DNA of 64,000 nucleotides from Temnothorax longispinosus. Taxonomy: Eukaryota > Arthropoda > Insecta > Hymenoptera > Formicidae. Location of the stretch: positions 17,496,250 through 17,560,249 of the forward strand of contig NC_092358.1 in the NCBI RefSeq assembly GCF_030848805.1. The letters are read 5' to 3'. Position 1 is the stretch's first letter. Each line of letters opens with the position of its first letter. A model generated the notes under the pieces. It searched no databases and was not told where the DNA came from. It worked only from the letters and a program-made list of their open reading frames with translations. Below, one piece after another: positions 1 to 11,126 of this stretch. A program made the translations under genes and the position numbers.

Positions 1-1380
1 CTGTTTAAAGTAGTAAATGTATAAAAGTGAACTATATTAAAATCCTTAAAAGCTCACGTCACGCAAAACGGAAATATGTAACAACAATCTCGAATGTTAT
101 GACAGTCGCTGCAATTATCCATAAAAAATGAATAAATACGAGCGGATCTGCTCATAACTCACTCGATATTTTCTTTCCGCAAAACGCGATTTAATGGAAC
201 ACATCAACGTGTCGTGGCACGAGATCGCGGTATACCGCGTGTATCATTAATTATCGCGATTGTCAATTAATCACTGGTGTTGGATCGGGTGTCGATCTGC
301 CGACAATTTCTGCTACTTCTAACCTTTCAACCAGAAAGCTATTGAATTCGATCCGCGAGTAATTGCGCCGATCGATGCCAGATCGCCTTCGCTTTCGCGA
401 CAGCGATTGAACGATGCTTGCGCTCGATATAGAAAATCGCGCGTGCGAAATATTAACGGTAATGAAAAATGGTGAATATGTCAGTAGGATTGTGCATGTA
501 AATGCTCATTTTTAGGAGTAGCAATCGAATTCGAAGCTTAATGTGCACAACAATTTTGCGAACATTGACTTGACAAAATACTTGAAGACTCTAATTTTTG
601 TGTTTCTATCAATTAATTTTTACTTCATCAATCTGAAATCACAATTAAGAATTAAAACAATAAAAAGTCTAAATCAAGAGTAAAAAAATATTATTTTCGT
701 ATATTTCTGCATCGCTCTCGAATAACATAACTCTCTTGAGTTAAACTTTCAATTATTGAATAATGTCGGAGGATCAAATTACAATCAATGTAATATAGAT
801 ATTGACTTTATCAGTCTATTAGCAATTTAGTTAATCAAAGTATTAAAGGTATTTAAACCAATAGGTGTACCCAACGTCTTATCATTTCATACAAAAAAAG
901 ATAAAGGCAATCGGATTGACAACTAATTGAAAACGTTATTTCGGGTTCAAATGAGTTTCGAGCCACTTCATGCACGAATCCTTTTATCTTTCGTGCGTAT
1001 ATTCAAATGCACTTACGCAATACCTCTGCAGAGTTTCATGTTCCCGCATTTGCAAAACGTAACCGTTTGACGCGCGTCTATAGATTTCTGACGATATCTC
1101 GTTATCACTTTACAGTATTGCAGGATTAATTCGATAATGTAAGTCGCATGTTACCAAATTTTGCTAAAGAGTTTTGTTAGTCGCATTAAAGAGATGCGAA
1201 TCTCATGTCAATCGTTCATAAAACAGTCGGTTGACAGCTGCCAATATCTGTAACGTTTATCTAATCAGCCAATACGAATAGCGTAAATTTAGCGCGATCC
1301 GATATTAACGTTCGAATAATGATACGCGCGAATAAATTTTCAAGATTTCTGTACGGTAATCTAATGACATTTCCAATTTA
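1..1380. other. Non-coding stretch, no gene recognised
   Basis: AT-rich sequence with scattered CpG-containing words. No open frame of useful length, RNA gene or terminal-inverted-repeat element was seen. If the candidate minus-strand exon ending at 2937 is real, this could be its downstream intron. Confidence 0.5.
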
Positions 1381-1662
1381 GGGCTGGTGATTTGCTTCGA
1401 AGGCTTCGATATTCGATCCTCTAATTTTCGAAGCTTCGAAGAATCAAAATTATACAATTATTAATTAATATAATAGTAACAGTATCGCATTAGACACACA
1501 TTTATAAAATTATATGACTAAATGCGAATAAAATTTCCAATGTTGCAATTGTGTCGCTTATGTCGCAAATATATATTTTTCGAAACTTCGAAGAGATACC
1601 TTAAACTCCGAAGGTTCGAAGTTAACTTCAAAGCTTCGAAGCTATCGAAGAATAACAGCCCC
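1381..1662. mobile_element. TTCGAAG-rich inverted-repeat element, possibly a hAT-type MITE
   Basis: The ends read GGGCTGGTGATTT on the left and, in reverse complement, GGGGCTGTTATTC on the right. Inside both ends the palindromic words TTCGAAG and CTTCGAA recur many times (TTCGAAGCTTCGAA at about 1427 and again near 1633). hAT elements often begin CAGGGCTG or TAGGGCTG, which fits, but no clean 8-bp target duplication is visible. The core is AT-rich without an ORF. Probably a degraded non-autonomous DNA transposon. Confidence 0.45.
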
Positions 1663-2702
1663 AAATTTTTCGCAATCGTTCCACTTTTTTCGTAGCGTAT
1701 CCGCGATAACATTAATCGATAACATTCTCATCGTCGTTGACGCGCGGAACTCTCGTCAACAGCAGGTGTACTCCGAAGCGAGATAATCGCGCGAACCAAA
1801 CGCTCCGCTCTTCGGAGCGACGGTGTTCGGAGCATGTTCTATCTGCAGACCACGACCACGACGTGTTCTCATTGCTCGAGCCGCGAAACACGCTCTCGCG
1901 ACACGTAGCGCGCGGTACCACGCGAGCTCACGACAATAACGCGGGGCCGACGCGACACGACACGCGGAAACCGGGCAGGGATTCCGCGTGGCGCTCCCGG
2001 GCGCAGAAATTGACATGTTGATCACCAGCACGCGTACGTTTTCCTCGTGTGCACTGAGAAACTGATGCGCGGCGGCTAGCCGCGGCACGCGGCTGTCCGA
2101 GAACATTCACAGAAACCTCACAGGTCCCGCTGCTCGTCTCCGTCGCTGCGCGTTTCCACCAGACGCGAGTGCGACCTCGGCGACAGTAACAGTGTCAACG
2201 ATGACGACGGCGGTGGCGGCGGCGGCGACGACGACGACGATAAAAACTCGCGGCGCATCGTCCTCACAAGAACGTTTCCGTTCGTTTTCGAAAAACGCGC
2301 GTCCGGTCTAACGTCGCCTCACCTAATCTGCAGGCGCGCGCAACGGCTGCCCGTGGTTGCCGTGGACGAGACGACAATCACGAAACCCGTCCGCAGCCGT
2401 CCGGCAGGAAAACAACGACGACGAGGACGGCGACGACGGCGACGACGGTCCGCGATCCTCCGAATGCGACACGCGCGCGAATCGATCTGCGGGCACCCCG
2501 CGATGGAGTACCGCGTAAAAGCACGGCGCGGGTAACCGCGGGTTCGAAAATTCAAATCCGCCGCGCCGCGTCCCGCCACTACTACGACCCGACAGGTCCG
2601 TCGACCTAACCTCAACCACGGCTGCGGTGTCCGCGACCAGTACCTCGACTGGCGACCGGTATCACCCCCGTGCTATGTAACGCACTGCTCGCGTCAAGAG
2701 TC

Positions 2703-2860
2703 AGGTGAATGAAAGAGCGACAGAGAGAGAGGGGGGGGAGAGAGACAGATAGACTGTCGAACGAGAGAGAGGGGGGAAAGAGCGAGACAGAGAATGACAG
2801 AACGGGAGGTACGAGAGCGAGCGAGCGAAGCGAGAGAGAGGGAGGGAGAGAGACAGGATG
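2703..2860. repeat. GA-rich (purine) low-complexity tract
   Basis: Degenerate GAGA/GGGAGA repeats on the plus strand. GAGA-type tracts are common at insect promoters, where GAGA-binding factors act, so this may be part of the island's promoter function. Confidence 0.6.
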
Positions 2861-2936
2861 CCGCCAGGCCCGTGCGAGCAACCTCGTGGACATGCGAGTG
2901 CAGACTGATTGGAGCGTGGAGTGTGAGGGTACTTAC

Positions 2937-3350
2937 CCACGAGTCGCGGGATCGGTGGCGGTGGCGGAGGCGAGGAGGTAGAGGCGTGGAGGCACCGACC
3001 GGCGGCGGTGGCGGCGGTGGCGGCGGCGGTAGCAGCGTGCGCGTGTGTTTTCAGCCGCCATGACTGGCGCCACCGTAGCCGTCGTAGCCGACCGCTGGCT
3101 GCTCAGGCGTCGCCGCGCATGCGTGACCTGCGCAGTCGCGCGCCGCGCAGCCACGCGCGACGCTCGCCGCGGCTCTCAATTGCGCACGGGACGCGCAGCC
3201 AGCAACATCGTGCGGTGATTTTCGTGTGTCCGACGGTTCCCGCAAAACGCGCGCTCCGATTTCAGACAATGCCTCGGTGCCGTTCCCTGATGGCATGCCG
3301 CTCGACTCCCACGTTCCCTCTTTCACTTGCTTTCTTCTCGAAAGTTTAAA
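2937..3350 (-). other. Candidate first exon (5' UTR or N-terminal coding) of a leftward gene
   Basis: On the minus strand the sequence CTCGTGG|GTAAGTACC places a consensus 5' splice site with intron start at 2936, at the edge of the CpG-rich island. A minus-strand ATG at 3061-3059 is open up to the donor and would encode an Arg-rich peptide of about 42 residues starting MAAENTRARC. That composition follows from CpG-rich DNA, so the exon may equally be untranslated. The 5' limit is not defined; 3350 is only the edge of the GC-rich block. Downstream exons would lie at lower coordinates or outside the window. The gene is not identified. Confidence 0.3.
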
Positions 3351-3374
3351 CACGCGCTGACGGCAGAGATCCAA

Positions 3375-4721
3375 TGAAACGTCTGGCCGTGTTCCATTTT
3401 GAACGTGATTCAGATTTCCATACGTTGACAGGTGTTGACAATGAGCGCTACATATATGTAAATTGTAAATTGCATAAGAAAATTGAAGTAAAACAGTGTT
3501 TAGTCTCGAAAATATTGTGAAAATTTCTGCTTCAATTCATATCGGTTGAAAAACGTAGGATAAGTATGTACCGCGATCGCAAAGCTGTTAAAAAGATTAC
3601 GATTCATGTAGCACAGATACGTTCATAGTGTGAATAGACACATTATTTTAGATTGAAAACTTTTTATTCCGAGATTTTATTAGAACATACTTTTTTGGTT
3701 TAAATCAGGCGTAAGTAAGATAAATAAAAAACATTGATGAAAACTAATAAGAAGGAGAGGGAGAGTAGTGCCAATAATCCAAAAAAGAAAGAAAATGACA
3801 TTAATTTTCAAATGCGCTATTGTAAAAAAATTACAAATAATTAGTTTTATTACATGTATTTTACTTCATGAAAATTTTCTAAATAAAGCCAAGATATATA
3901 TTTGTTCGATATTTATTTACTACAAAACAAATAATTGATTTGCAATCAATTACAAACCTACAATCCAATTCCTAAAGAATTATTAAATGTGTACGTTGAT
4001 GAAACCTTTTCGAGTTTCACGCATGTAATTAATTAATTTAATTACTATCTAATATTGCTGAATGGGTATACGGCTTCAGGATTCATATTTCCAAACTATG
4101 AATTTACAAACTATTTCATTTATGAAACAACTACCGATAATTAATCGGTAAACCAACTACAATAATACACTTGAGCCATTAATAATACCTGTTAATTAAT
4201 ATAAAGAAATATCGTTAATATAAAATCGTTTCTAGATTCGTATAATGAAAAAAGTAAAAAAAAATCTTCGATTTTTAATGACATGGTGGACTGAATGCGA
4301 CATCTAGTGGGTGATAAAGAAGCTAGAACGTATAAAAAATTTAATTATTTAATAATATTAATCAGTGTTAAAGAATGTTATAAAGGACAAAAGATCGAAA
4401 AATTCCAATAATTATTGTTAAAAATAGGAATCACAGACACTTGCATCAAATAAACTACTATGGGGTAGAAGCATTTATTATTTATTAATTTTTCACAGTA
4501 TTCCTATTCGAATAATTGTGGAACGTCTTACTTATAATTATTTGAAAATTTGAAACATTTTTCTCGACCATGTAAACAGATTTCTTAATTATCCATCACT
4601 GCTTTAAAAAATACTGATTCTCAGTGAATCGTGAATAACATGCGTGGCGCTTTCTGTGGTCAAGAAATAGTACTCTTTTATCTCTACGGTCGATAAAACG
4701 TGATACAAACTTGAAAGATTC
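3375..4721. other. AT-rich non-coding stretch
   Basis: No gene, RNA or clear mobile element seen. Frequent A/T homopolymers and short palindromes such as ATTGATTTGCAATCAAT near 3935. Confidence 0.5.
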
Positions 4722-4857
4722 ATGTCCATTTCTGTAAATGTAGATTATTAATCTCGGTTTAACTTATTTTCTATCTTTTTCTAACTTAGAACTAGGAAAA
4801 AATAAAAAGTAAATTAAACTAAGATTAAAATTAACCTGCGTTGATAGAAATGGACAT
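4722..4857. mobile_element. Short imperfect inverted-repeat element (MITE)
   Basis: The left arm starts ATGTCCATTTCTGTAA and the right arm ends TTGATAGAAATGGACAT. The arms pair over roughly 45 bp with several mismatches, and the loop is very short. The right arm, in reverse complement, contains GGTTAATTTTAATCTTAG, closely resembling the inner arm of the TAA-flanked element at 44224-44365. No target duplication is obvious. No coding capacity. Confidence 0.6.
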
Positions 4858-5053
4858 CAATTTATTATTATTAATTATAGATTATAAAACTTTAAAGTTT
4901 ATGTGTATAATTACTAAAAAATAATTTCGAAAATTGATTTTTATTTTTTAAGCATGTAAAAAAGACATCCCTCTAAAACTAGGCTTTGAAATATTAAACA
5001 CTATCGTACAAAAACTTTTGGTAACACAAATCGTACATATAGTAATTTCAGTT

Positions 5054-5160
5054 TAATAATAATAATAATAATAATAATAACAATAATAATAATGTCATAT
5101 ACATATATATATTTATATTATAATATATATATATTATTATATATATATATACACACTGTA
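5054..5160. repeat. AAT and TA microsatellites
   Basis: A run of AAT/ATA triplets (about 5054-5093) is followed by degenerate TA dinucleotides up to the start of the inverted-repeat element at 5170. Confidence 0.85.
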
Positions 5161-5169
5161 TTATATATA

Positions 5170-5213
5170 CACTGCCGTGTCTCTTGATGAAATATGTAAA
5201 ATTAAAATTATAA

Positions 5214-5245
<32 letters not shown>

Positions 5246-5342
5246 ATAATCAATCTTCTTTATTAGTATACTCAACTTTTTGTTTTATATTATAGGTAAT
5301 ATAATTTTAATTTTACATATTTCATCAAGAGACACGGCAGTG
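5170..5342. mobile_element. MITE with about 45-bp terminal inverted repeats and a TA core
   Basis: The left end CACTGCCGTGTCTCTTGATG is mirrored exactly at the right end (CATCAAGAGACACGGCAGTG, ending at 5342). Pairing continues through AAATATGTAAAATTAAAATT. The centre is a TA dinucleotide tract (about 5208-5250). Near-identity of the arms suggests a fairly young insertion. No ORF, and no unambiguous target duplication because the left flank is TA-rich. Confidence 0.75.
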
Positions 5343-5955
5343 TCTCGCGCCAAGTACGCGCGGAGCGAGACGCACCGTGACTCTTTTACGCGTCGCGACG
5401 AGTTGCGATAGACATACGTACATAAATGACACAATAATATTCCATTTTTACTGTTTTAATATTATTTTTGTTTATGCTCGATTATACGGATAACAATTAT
5501 AGAAAAAAATACTGCAATGTATACATTATTTCGCACTCTGACAAGAATCACAAAAAAATTCACATTAAAAATTCAGTTTTAAGGAGAGAGGAAAAACAAA
5601 TTTAATTAATTTTTTTAATTGTGAAACAACTAACGCAATTACGATATTTTGTTATAATACAACTTTTTTTTCATATAGCAATGTCTTTTTCATATGATTT
5701 CGTGCAAGACAATATTATATGTGTGGAATGTTATTCAAAACGGCGCAAATAATGTATCGAGATACAAAATGTCGTACCAAAAAGTTAAAAATGCTTTAAA
5801 GAATAACAAATAAGAACAACAAACGAAATTTCGGAAGTAGATTTTACTTAAGAAAAATTGGCTTTTGCGAAAAATAAATGTAAAAATACAATGTATACAT
5901 TAAAAGACAGAGGAATGATATATACTTTGCAAGAATTAAATAAACATCACAAAAA
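5343..5955. other. Non-coding stretch
   Basis: A CpG-containing 60-bp patch (TCTCGCGCCAAGTACGCGCG) directly abuts the MITE, followed by AT-rich sequence without recognisable features. Confidence 0.45.
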
Positions 5956-5959
5956 TAAA

Positions 5960-6530
5960 TACGTGATCATTGCTTCTTGCGGCAGTTTCTGCAATGGAAA
6001 GACTCGTAAAAACCTGGAAAGACAGCAGAATAACTAAAAATACCCAAATCCGACTCGTGAAATGCATAGTCTTTGCAATTTTTCTCTATTGAGCGGAGAT
6101 GTGAACCATTAGCTACAAGAGCGACGGAAAATCGATGCCTTAAAAATGTGGTGCTGGGTGCTGGCTACTAAGGATCTCCTGAACTGCGCATCGCACAAAT
6201 GTCTCCATCCTTAAAGAACTCCATAAATAGCTTTCATCAATTGTGCAATTATGAATTCTTAAGTTCTTCAGTCACATTACACGAAATGAAAGCTCAGTGG
6301 AGCGACTTGTGGTTCAAGGCCGAGCGGAAGGCAAAAGGTTGCGTGGCAGGTCTCCCGCAAGAAAGACCAACCTTAGAAAAACAGCCACACATAGCTCCCT
6401 TATTGAGTGTTCTCGCAATGCAACAGACAGAGCCAAATGGAGACACATCGCGAGAGCCGCAACTTTCACCAAGGACAAGGACGATACATTTTCGTCGACA
6501 TAACTCGACCACTCTCTGTCAAGAATGACT
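5960..6530 (+). pseudogene. Decayed non-LTR retrotransposon (LINE), C-terminal reverse-transcriptase part
   Basis: Pieces of one LINE polyprotein occur in order but in different frames. KTWKDSRITKN and IRLVKCIVFAIFLY (about 6008-6088) match the region before the usual YGAETW motif of LINE reverse transcriptases. DALKMWCWVL (about 6136) matches the usual DALEMWCWRRML motif. MERLVVQGRAEGKRLRGRSP (from 6297) and RNATDRAKWRHIARAAT match the C-terminal tail. At least two frameshifts and internal stops make it non-functional. The clade is not resolved; it resembles the Jockey/RTE-like endonuclease-RT proteins common in insects. A 62-codon frame (6297-6503) is the longest surviving intact piece. Confidence 0.7.
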
Positions 6531-6539
6531 AAGAATAAT

Positions 6540-7450
6540 CTGTGTCGCACTGCCTAAAAGAGGGGCAGAAGACATCTAAATTTCTCTAACCCAAAGGACA
6601 ATCTTGGAGAAAAAAAAACTTCCGTCCCATGCAGCGGATTTCACATACAGAATTGTGACACTATTATAAGACGTAGATAACATCTTAAGCATACTTTTTA
6701 TGGGCTTAACTCAAAATTGCAATTTTTTGAGTTGTGACAATATTCTTTTCGGATTGCGATATAATGTATCGAAAGTATGTAAGTTTATTTATTATTTATT
6801 ATGTACAATGATAAATCGTCACTTTAATTGCATTTTAAGTTATTGTTTATCTATCTATATCAACAATCGACAATCTATAGATATATCTATATCTATTCCT
6901 CAATATCAATACCGGCTTAACGAGTCCATTTCATCATTATGAAAAATTGATTTTCACGATTTACTTTAACTTAAGACTGCCATTCATGTATAACATATAC
7001 AATTTCATGAAGAACTTCTAGAAATTAAATACGTTTTTTTTCATAATTTATTGTAATTTGTAATGAAAATCATTTAATGCTATTTATAGTACTTCTAACA
7101 TATTGCAATTATTTATACATTAAATAATTAAACTTTGGAATTTTTAGAAATCGTATGTCTTAAAAATATTCTAGATATTCAGAATCTAGATGCAAAACAT
7201 TTCTGAATTAACCTAAATGATGTGCGTAAATATAATTATGTTCTGACACATTACTATAAAATATTACTATACCGCTATTTCTAAATGGAAATTATAAGAA
7301 AAAGATTTATGAAATATTTTTATGATTTGTAAATAGTATCATAAAATTATTTTTCAACATTTATACAGTTAGCAGTGCAAAAATCTCAATCTCGAAAATT
7401 AAATACATTTTCAAATATTTATTATAATGTATATTTATGTGAAAAGCTAA
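6540..7450. other. AT-rich intergenic sequence downstream of the zinc-finger gene
   Basis: No gene recognised. The near end may include the 3' UTR of the minus-strand zinc-finger gene. Confidence 0.45.
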
Positions 7451-7453
7451 TTA

Positions 7454-7459
7454 TTTATT
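7454..7459 (-). terminator. Possible polyadenylation signal of the zinc-finger gene
   Basis: AATAAA on the minus strand about 175 bp beyond the stop codon at 7635. Other AATAAA words lie nearby (for example about 7418-7423) in AT-rich DNA, so the choice is uncertain. Confidence 0.3.
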
Positions 7460-7634
7460 AACTTCAAAAGAAGTAAAGCTATACCTTGATAAAGTGCTGT
7501 ACAAATTCTATTGCTGCATCTGCATCGGAGTAAGTTGAAGAGGAAAGGAAAATGACTACGGCTGACACGGCTATGCGTAAATATATGAATAAAATAAAAA
7601 TGTTTGCTAATAAAGATCATAGTCGTTATATAAT

Positions 7635-8112
7635 TTACGATCTACTCTCAGCTGTACTGTATAAAACTGAATTATAAGATTGAAGATTAAATAGTGCATC
7701 CTCATTTTCCTTTTCTGATTCGACTTGAGGCATTGTCTGCGTAACGTTTTGCGGTACAAGTTCTTCTTCTTCTTCTTCTACTTCTATGAACACAGTTTCG
7801 ATATTCGGTTCTTCCAATGCAATATGACTTTCCTCTGATTTCTTTTTAAGAAAATTGGCTGTTTTTGCGTTTCTTCTTCGCTTTTCCTTAGGTCGAGCCT
7901 CATGTACTCGCATGTGTCGTCGTAAGTCGTATTTGCCGACAAATCCCATGCCACAATTCTCACATTTGAACGGTTTGCCGTCAGCGTGATTGAACATATG
8001 CCTCCTCAATGCTGCGCTCACCGTAAACGCTTTCCCACATACATTACATACGTGGGGCTTTTCACCTGTATGCAATAATGCATGATCTCGTAATGTGGCT
8101 CGCTGATTGAAG
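7635..8112 (-). CDS. Zinc-finger gene exon 4, fingers 8b-10 and C-terminal tail
   Basis: Acceptor TTGTTACAG at 8113. Joining AAAAG to CTTCAAT rebuilds K-S-F-N-Q-R and completes finger 8 with ligands HALLH. Fingers 9 (HVCNVC...HMFNH) and 10 (FKCENC...HMRVH) follow. Then come a Lys/Arg-rich segment, an acidic run and the stop TAA at 7637-7635. Confidence 0.88.
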
Positions 8113-10656
8113 CTGTAACAATCGTGTAAAAATTTTAACACCGTGTTATATTCAATCAGATACACAAATATTGTTATAAAAAGGAAATAATTCCAAACTG
8201 AAAAGAAATTTACGATACTGTGATATTAATTTATGTTATCCTTTATGAATCATGACATATATAATTATGTGTGATATACATTTGTAACATTTTTAAATTG
8301 AGACATGTTTTTTGCATCATTATATCTTATTTTCAAGTTTACCTATTTATAGCAAACTGTAAATATATGTGCTACAAACCTTTTACCACAGACTTCGCAC
8401 GTGTAGCTGCGAGGGTTCGAATGTATCTTTGAATGGTTCAACAAGTTGCCTCGTTGTGAGAATGCCTTATGACAAACGTCACACTGGAATGGTTTCTCAC
8501 CGGTATGAACCCGTATATGCGTTTGCAGTGTACGATTGTTGGGAAAGCGTTTGTCACAATAATTGCACGGATATTTGGGTAAGTGAAGGCCTTGAGGATC
8601 CAAATGGCTGATCAAATGCCGTTTGTAATTACCTTTGTGATTAAATACACGCGTACACTGATTGCAAGCGTAGGGTGTGACATGTTCATGTGTCGTCGCA
8701 TGAGTTTCCAATTCTGATTTGGACTTGAAGCGGCAACCGCACTTGAGGCAACGGTGCCGTGAAAAGTTGGGATGACATGCCATATGTCTCTTCAGATATC
8801 TCTTTTTGGTGTATGCCTTTTTACAAAGAAAGCAAGAGTATGGAAACTCGCCAGTGTGTGTTTTCACGTGCGCTCGCAGCTCCCGATGACTTTTGCAGTC
8901 CTTTTCACACACCATGCAAAAGAATGGACCACTGAGAGGGACATGATTATCGACGGTGTGCAGTAATATATTTGTTAGTTGATCGTAGTTCTGCAGACAC
9001 AATGTGCATTGATATTCAACCCCATTTTCTTGCTGCACTTCCTTTATCCGTATAATTGCATCGCTCACACTGCCTAATATATTGTCTTTACCATCGACAA
9101 AGTAGTCAGAATCAGATCCATCGCTATCCTCTGCTTTTATGGATTGTTCAATGTTAGAACTGCTCTTATTGAGTTTTGTTTCTTTATCTCCATTTTGTGG
9201 AGATATATCACGTTGTTCTTGTTCACTAATACTTATTATTGTTGTTGTATCTTGATGTTCCCAATAGCCGCATTTATTCCTTGTAGTTGTATCAGATTCC
9301 ACAGAATCGGAAATACACGCATTGCTTGAGGCTTCTTCGCTTTCCTGTCCAGTCAAGTTTTCCAATTCGGGGATAAATATATCGCTACTATTTTCGATTT
9401 CTTCTTGTTCTGGATCGAGTATCAACGTGTTCTCCGCTGAGTCAATCGCAGATTTTGATATATACATTATTGCGACATTCTGCGTTGTAAACATTTTCGA
9501 AATTTCTTCAGGTAACTCAGTTTTCACTAACTGTACATCCATCTGGCTCTCATTAGTTTCTTGTATAATATTATAAAAGACATCACTCATCTGTGAACTT
9601 TCCTTGTTATCTCCGCCATTGATTTCAATCAACTGAGATACATCAATTTCATATTGTTCTTCATCCTTGAACTTCTCATCTGTCATTTTAACATTTATAT
9701 ACTCAAAATCAGCACTGCTTATAGACTTTATATTGCTTGACGTATTTAATTCCAAGGATCCATCTGTTTTTACACTGCTATCTCCGTTCTTTTCACTCAA
9801 CTCTTGTTTCTAAAAAAAAGTGCAAACGTTATGACTCTTAAAAGCTATCTTTCAAATGACTTTGTTTTTTAACCATTTATATTATTCAGATATGGATAAA
9901 TCTTCGACATCAATAACACAGTATCATTCAATAGTGATAAATTATTCAAAATTTACTTGTGCAAGTCATTCAACAGATATAAATTATAAATTAACGTTAT
10001 TTTTATTGTCCGTCACAATACCTTCACAGTGCACATTTGCGTTTCACGTATCATCCGAAGTTTCTTGTCTGACTCTTGCACTGCCAGTCTGAAGTTATAT
10101 AAAACATTAGTTCGGTAGGCACACTTCGGGCAGAGCATATTGGGCAATCCATCAAACCTATCAATCTGTTGAAAAAAATCTTATTAGCATACTGTAAACT
10201 AATTAAGTTATATAGCGACATAAATAATCGCTTTTCTCAAAATAGTCAATATAAAGAAGTTTTATTGAATTTCAATGCTATGCAAAACACTCATTTGACA
10301 TTGAAGTATTAATCGTGGTGATCAATGAAATTAAATCCCTCAACATACTAGACGTACTAGACACGTCTGTGGACACGATTGGTCAGGCTTGAGAGATCCG
10401 CTGAAAGCGCTTGTTGAGGTTAGGATGCGGAATTTTTATAAATTTTCTACGCAAATTATCGCACAGCAAAGCGCGATATTCTGAAACAAACGAGCGTTAC
10501 CTGAATGGACGTGAGCTGCGCGAGCTTGTACGGTAGATTAATCTTGCTGATGACTTTATCATCGTACATGGGAAACATCTTGCCGCCTTCCTTCATGCAA
10601 GCGCGACACTTATTCATGCAGGAATCATTCCTCGAGCTCACACTTTGCCACGACAT
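7635..10656 (-). CDS. ZAD and C2H2 zinc-finger transcription factor, four coding exons
   Basis: Reconstructed on the minus strand as exons 10656-10501, 10165-10022, 9809-8380 and 8112-7635, giving 735 codons plus stop. All introns are GT-AG and phases agree. Residues 1-100 form a zinc-finger-associated domain (ZAD) with cysteine pairs at 17/20 (CRAC) and 64/67 (CPKC). Residues about 101-360 are acidic and low in structure. Residues about 366-648 hold ten C2H2 fingers with TGE-type linkers such as HTGEKPF. A basic stretch (RPKEKRRR, about 652-669) could be a nuclear localisation signal; a Glu run (about 689-696) lies in the tail. ZAD-ZNFs are an arthropod-expanded family of DNA-binding nuclear proteins that dimerise through the ZAD. 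The DNA target and the Drosophila orthologue cannot be named from sequence alone. The start is the only ATG shortly before the first ZAD cysteines. Confidence 0.9.
8380..9809 (-). CDS. Zinc-finger gene exon 3, acidic linker and fingers 1-7 plus half of finger 8
   Basis: Acceptor CTTTTTTTTAG at 9810-9811, then KQELSEKNGD. The exon is phase 0 at its start and phase 2 at its end. Fingers start at YQC, FFC, YSC, HRC, YAC, YPC, FQC and YTC. It ends inside finger 8 at CEVCGK with the non-optimal donor AG|GTTTGT (8379). Reading through that donor gives a tail with no second half of the finger, then a stop within the intron (8343). Confidence 0.88.
10022..10165 (-). CDS. Zinc-finger gene exon 2, second half of the ZAD
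   Basis: 48 codons starting IDRFDGLPNMLCPKCAYR. CPKC supplies the second ZAD zinc-ligand pair, and the following helix NFRLAVQESDKKLR is typical of the domain's long C-terminal helix. Exon ends AAG|GTATTG. The exon has no start codon and is recognised from splice sites plus domain continuity. Intron 2 is 9810-10021. Confidence 0.85.
10501..10656 (-). CDS. Zinc-finger gene exon 1, first half of the ZAD
   Basis: 52 codons from MSWQSVSSRNDS, with the first ZAD cysteine pair CRAC, and KLAQLTSIQ before the donor CAG|GTAACG. Intron 1 (10166-10500, 335 bp) ends in TTTTTTTCAACAG. Splitting the ZAD between its two cysteine pairs is seen in other genes of the family. Confidence 0.85.
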
Positions 10657-10980
10657 GACGATGGCTCTCGAAGATGTTGAATAGGAGCAGCGAAGAATCC
10701 AGGCGAATTATCACGCGATAATCGTGCACACCGATGTTTGACCCTGGTCGCGTCACTCGCGTCTCTCACAACTCAACAACTCGCAATTGACTCGAGTCTC
10801 ATCTCGTGATTGGCCACAAATGACTTCTTCCTTCTTCTTCTTCTAGATCTGGATTGGGCGCGTTCAGCTGACCAAACCGCTCAGTAGCAGCAGAGATGAG
10901 GGGAGAGATGACCACTGACCAGAGATCTTCTTCTTCGTCTCTCACAGCTTTCCTTTCGTATTCGCATCAGCACAGATTAA
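10657..10980 (-). promoter_or_regulatory. Probable promoter and 5' UTR region of the zinc-finger gene
   Basis: The 320 bp between the start codon and the first MITE. It contains a CT/TTC pyrimidine tract (about 10826-10850) and CpG-containing words, more GC-rich than the flanks. No TATA box or initiator could be fixed. Assigned by position only. Confidence 0.35.
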
Positions 10981-11119
10981 TGCTAGGTCTACAATGCGAG
11001 TCGTAAAGTCGTGAATCGTAAAAATTGACCAATCACAGTCGATTATTCTTCTCAAATTCGATTGTGATTGGTCAATTCTTACGACTCACGACTTTACGAC
11101 TCGCATTGTAGACCTAGCA
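10981..11119. mobile_element. Hairpin MITE (TGCTAGGTCTACAATG family)
   Basis: Near-perfect palindrome: TGCTAGGTCTACAATGCGAG on the left and CTCGCATTGTAGACCTAGCA on the right. It continues through GTCGTAAAGTCGTGA and ATTGACCAATCACAGTCG to a very short loop. Flanked by TTAA-like/TAAT sequence, so a TA or TAA target duplication is possible. No ORF. Confidence 0.75.
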
Positions 11120-11126
11120 TAATATA

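Larger units (their letters stand above)
1700..3360. promoter_or_regulatory. CpG-rich promoter-like island with GC-rich simple repeats
   Basis: Strongly GC- and CpG-rich compared with the AT-rich surroundings. It carries imperfect GAC/GGC trinucleotide tracts (about 2197-2240, 2417-2450, 2998-3033) and a GA-rich purine tract (about 2703-2860). Many short frames are open on both strands only because stop codons are rare at this composition; none looks like a known protein. Such islands in insects commonly mark promoters and first exons. The minus-strand GTAAGT donor at 2936 fits a leftward transcript starting inside it. Confidence 0.5.

Noticed and set aside
3047..3227. Plus-strand acceptor-like TTTTCAG followed by an ATG frame at 3060
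   Set aside because: The frame is Arg/Ala-rich as expected from CpG-rich DNA, ends after about 55 codons, and lies opposite the better supported minus-strand donor.
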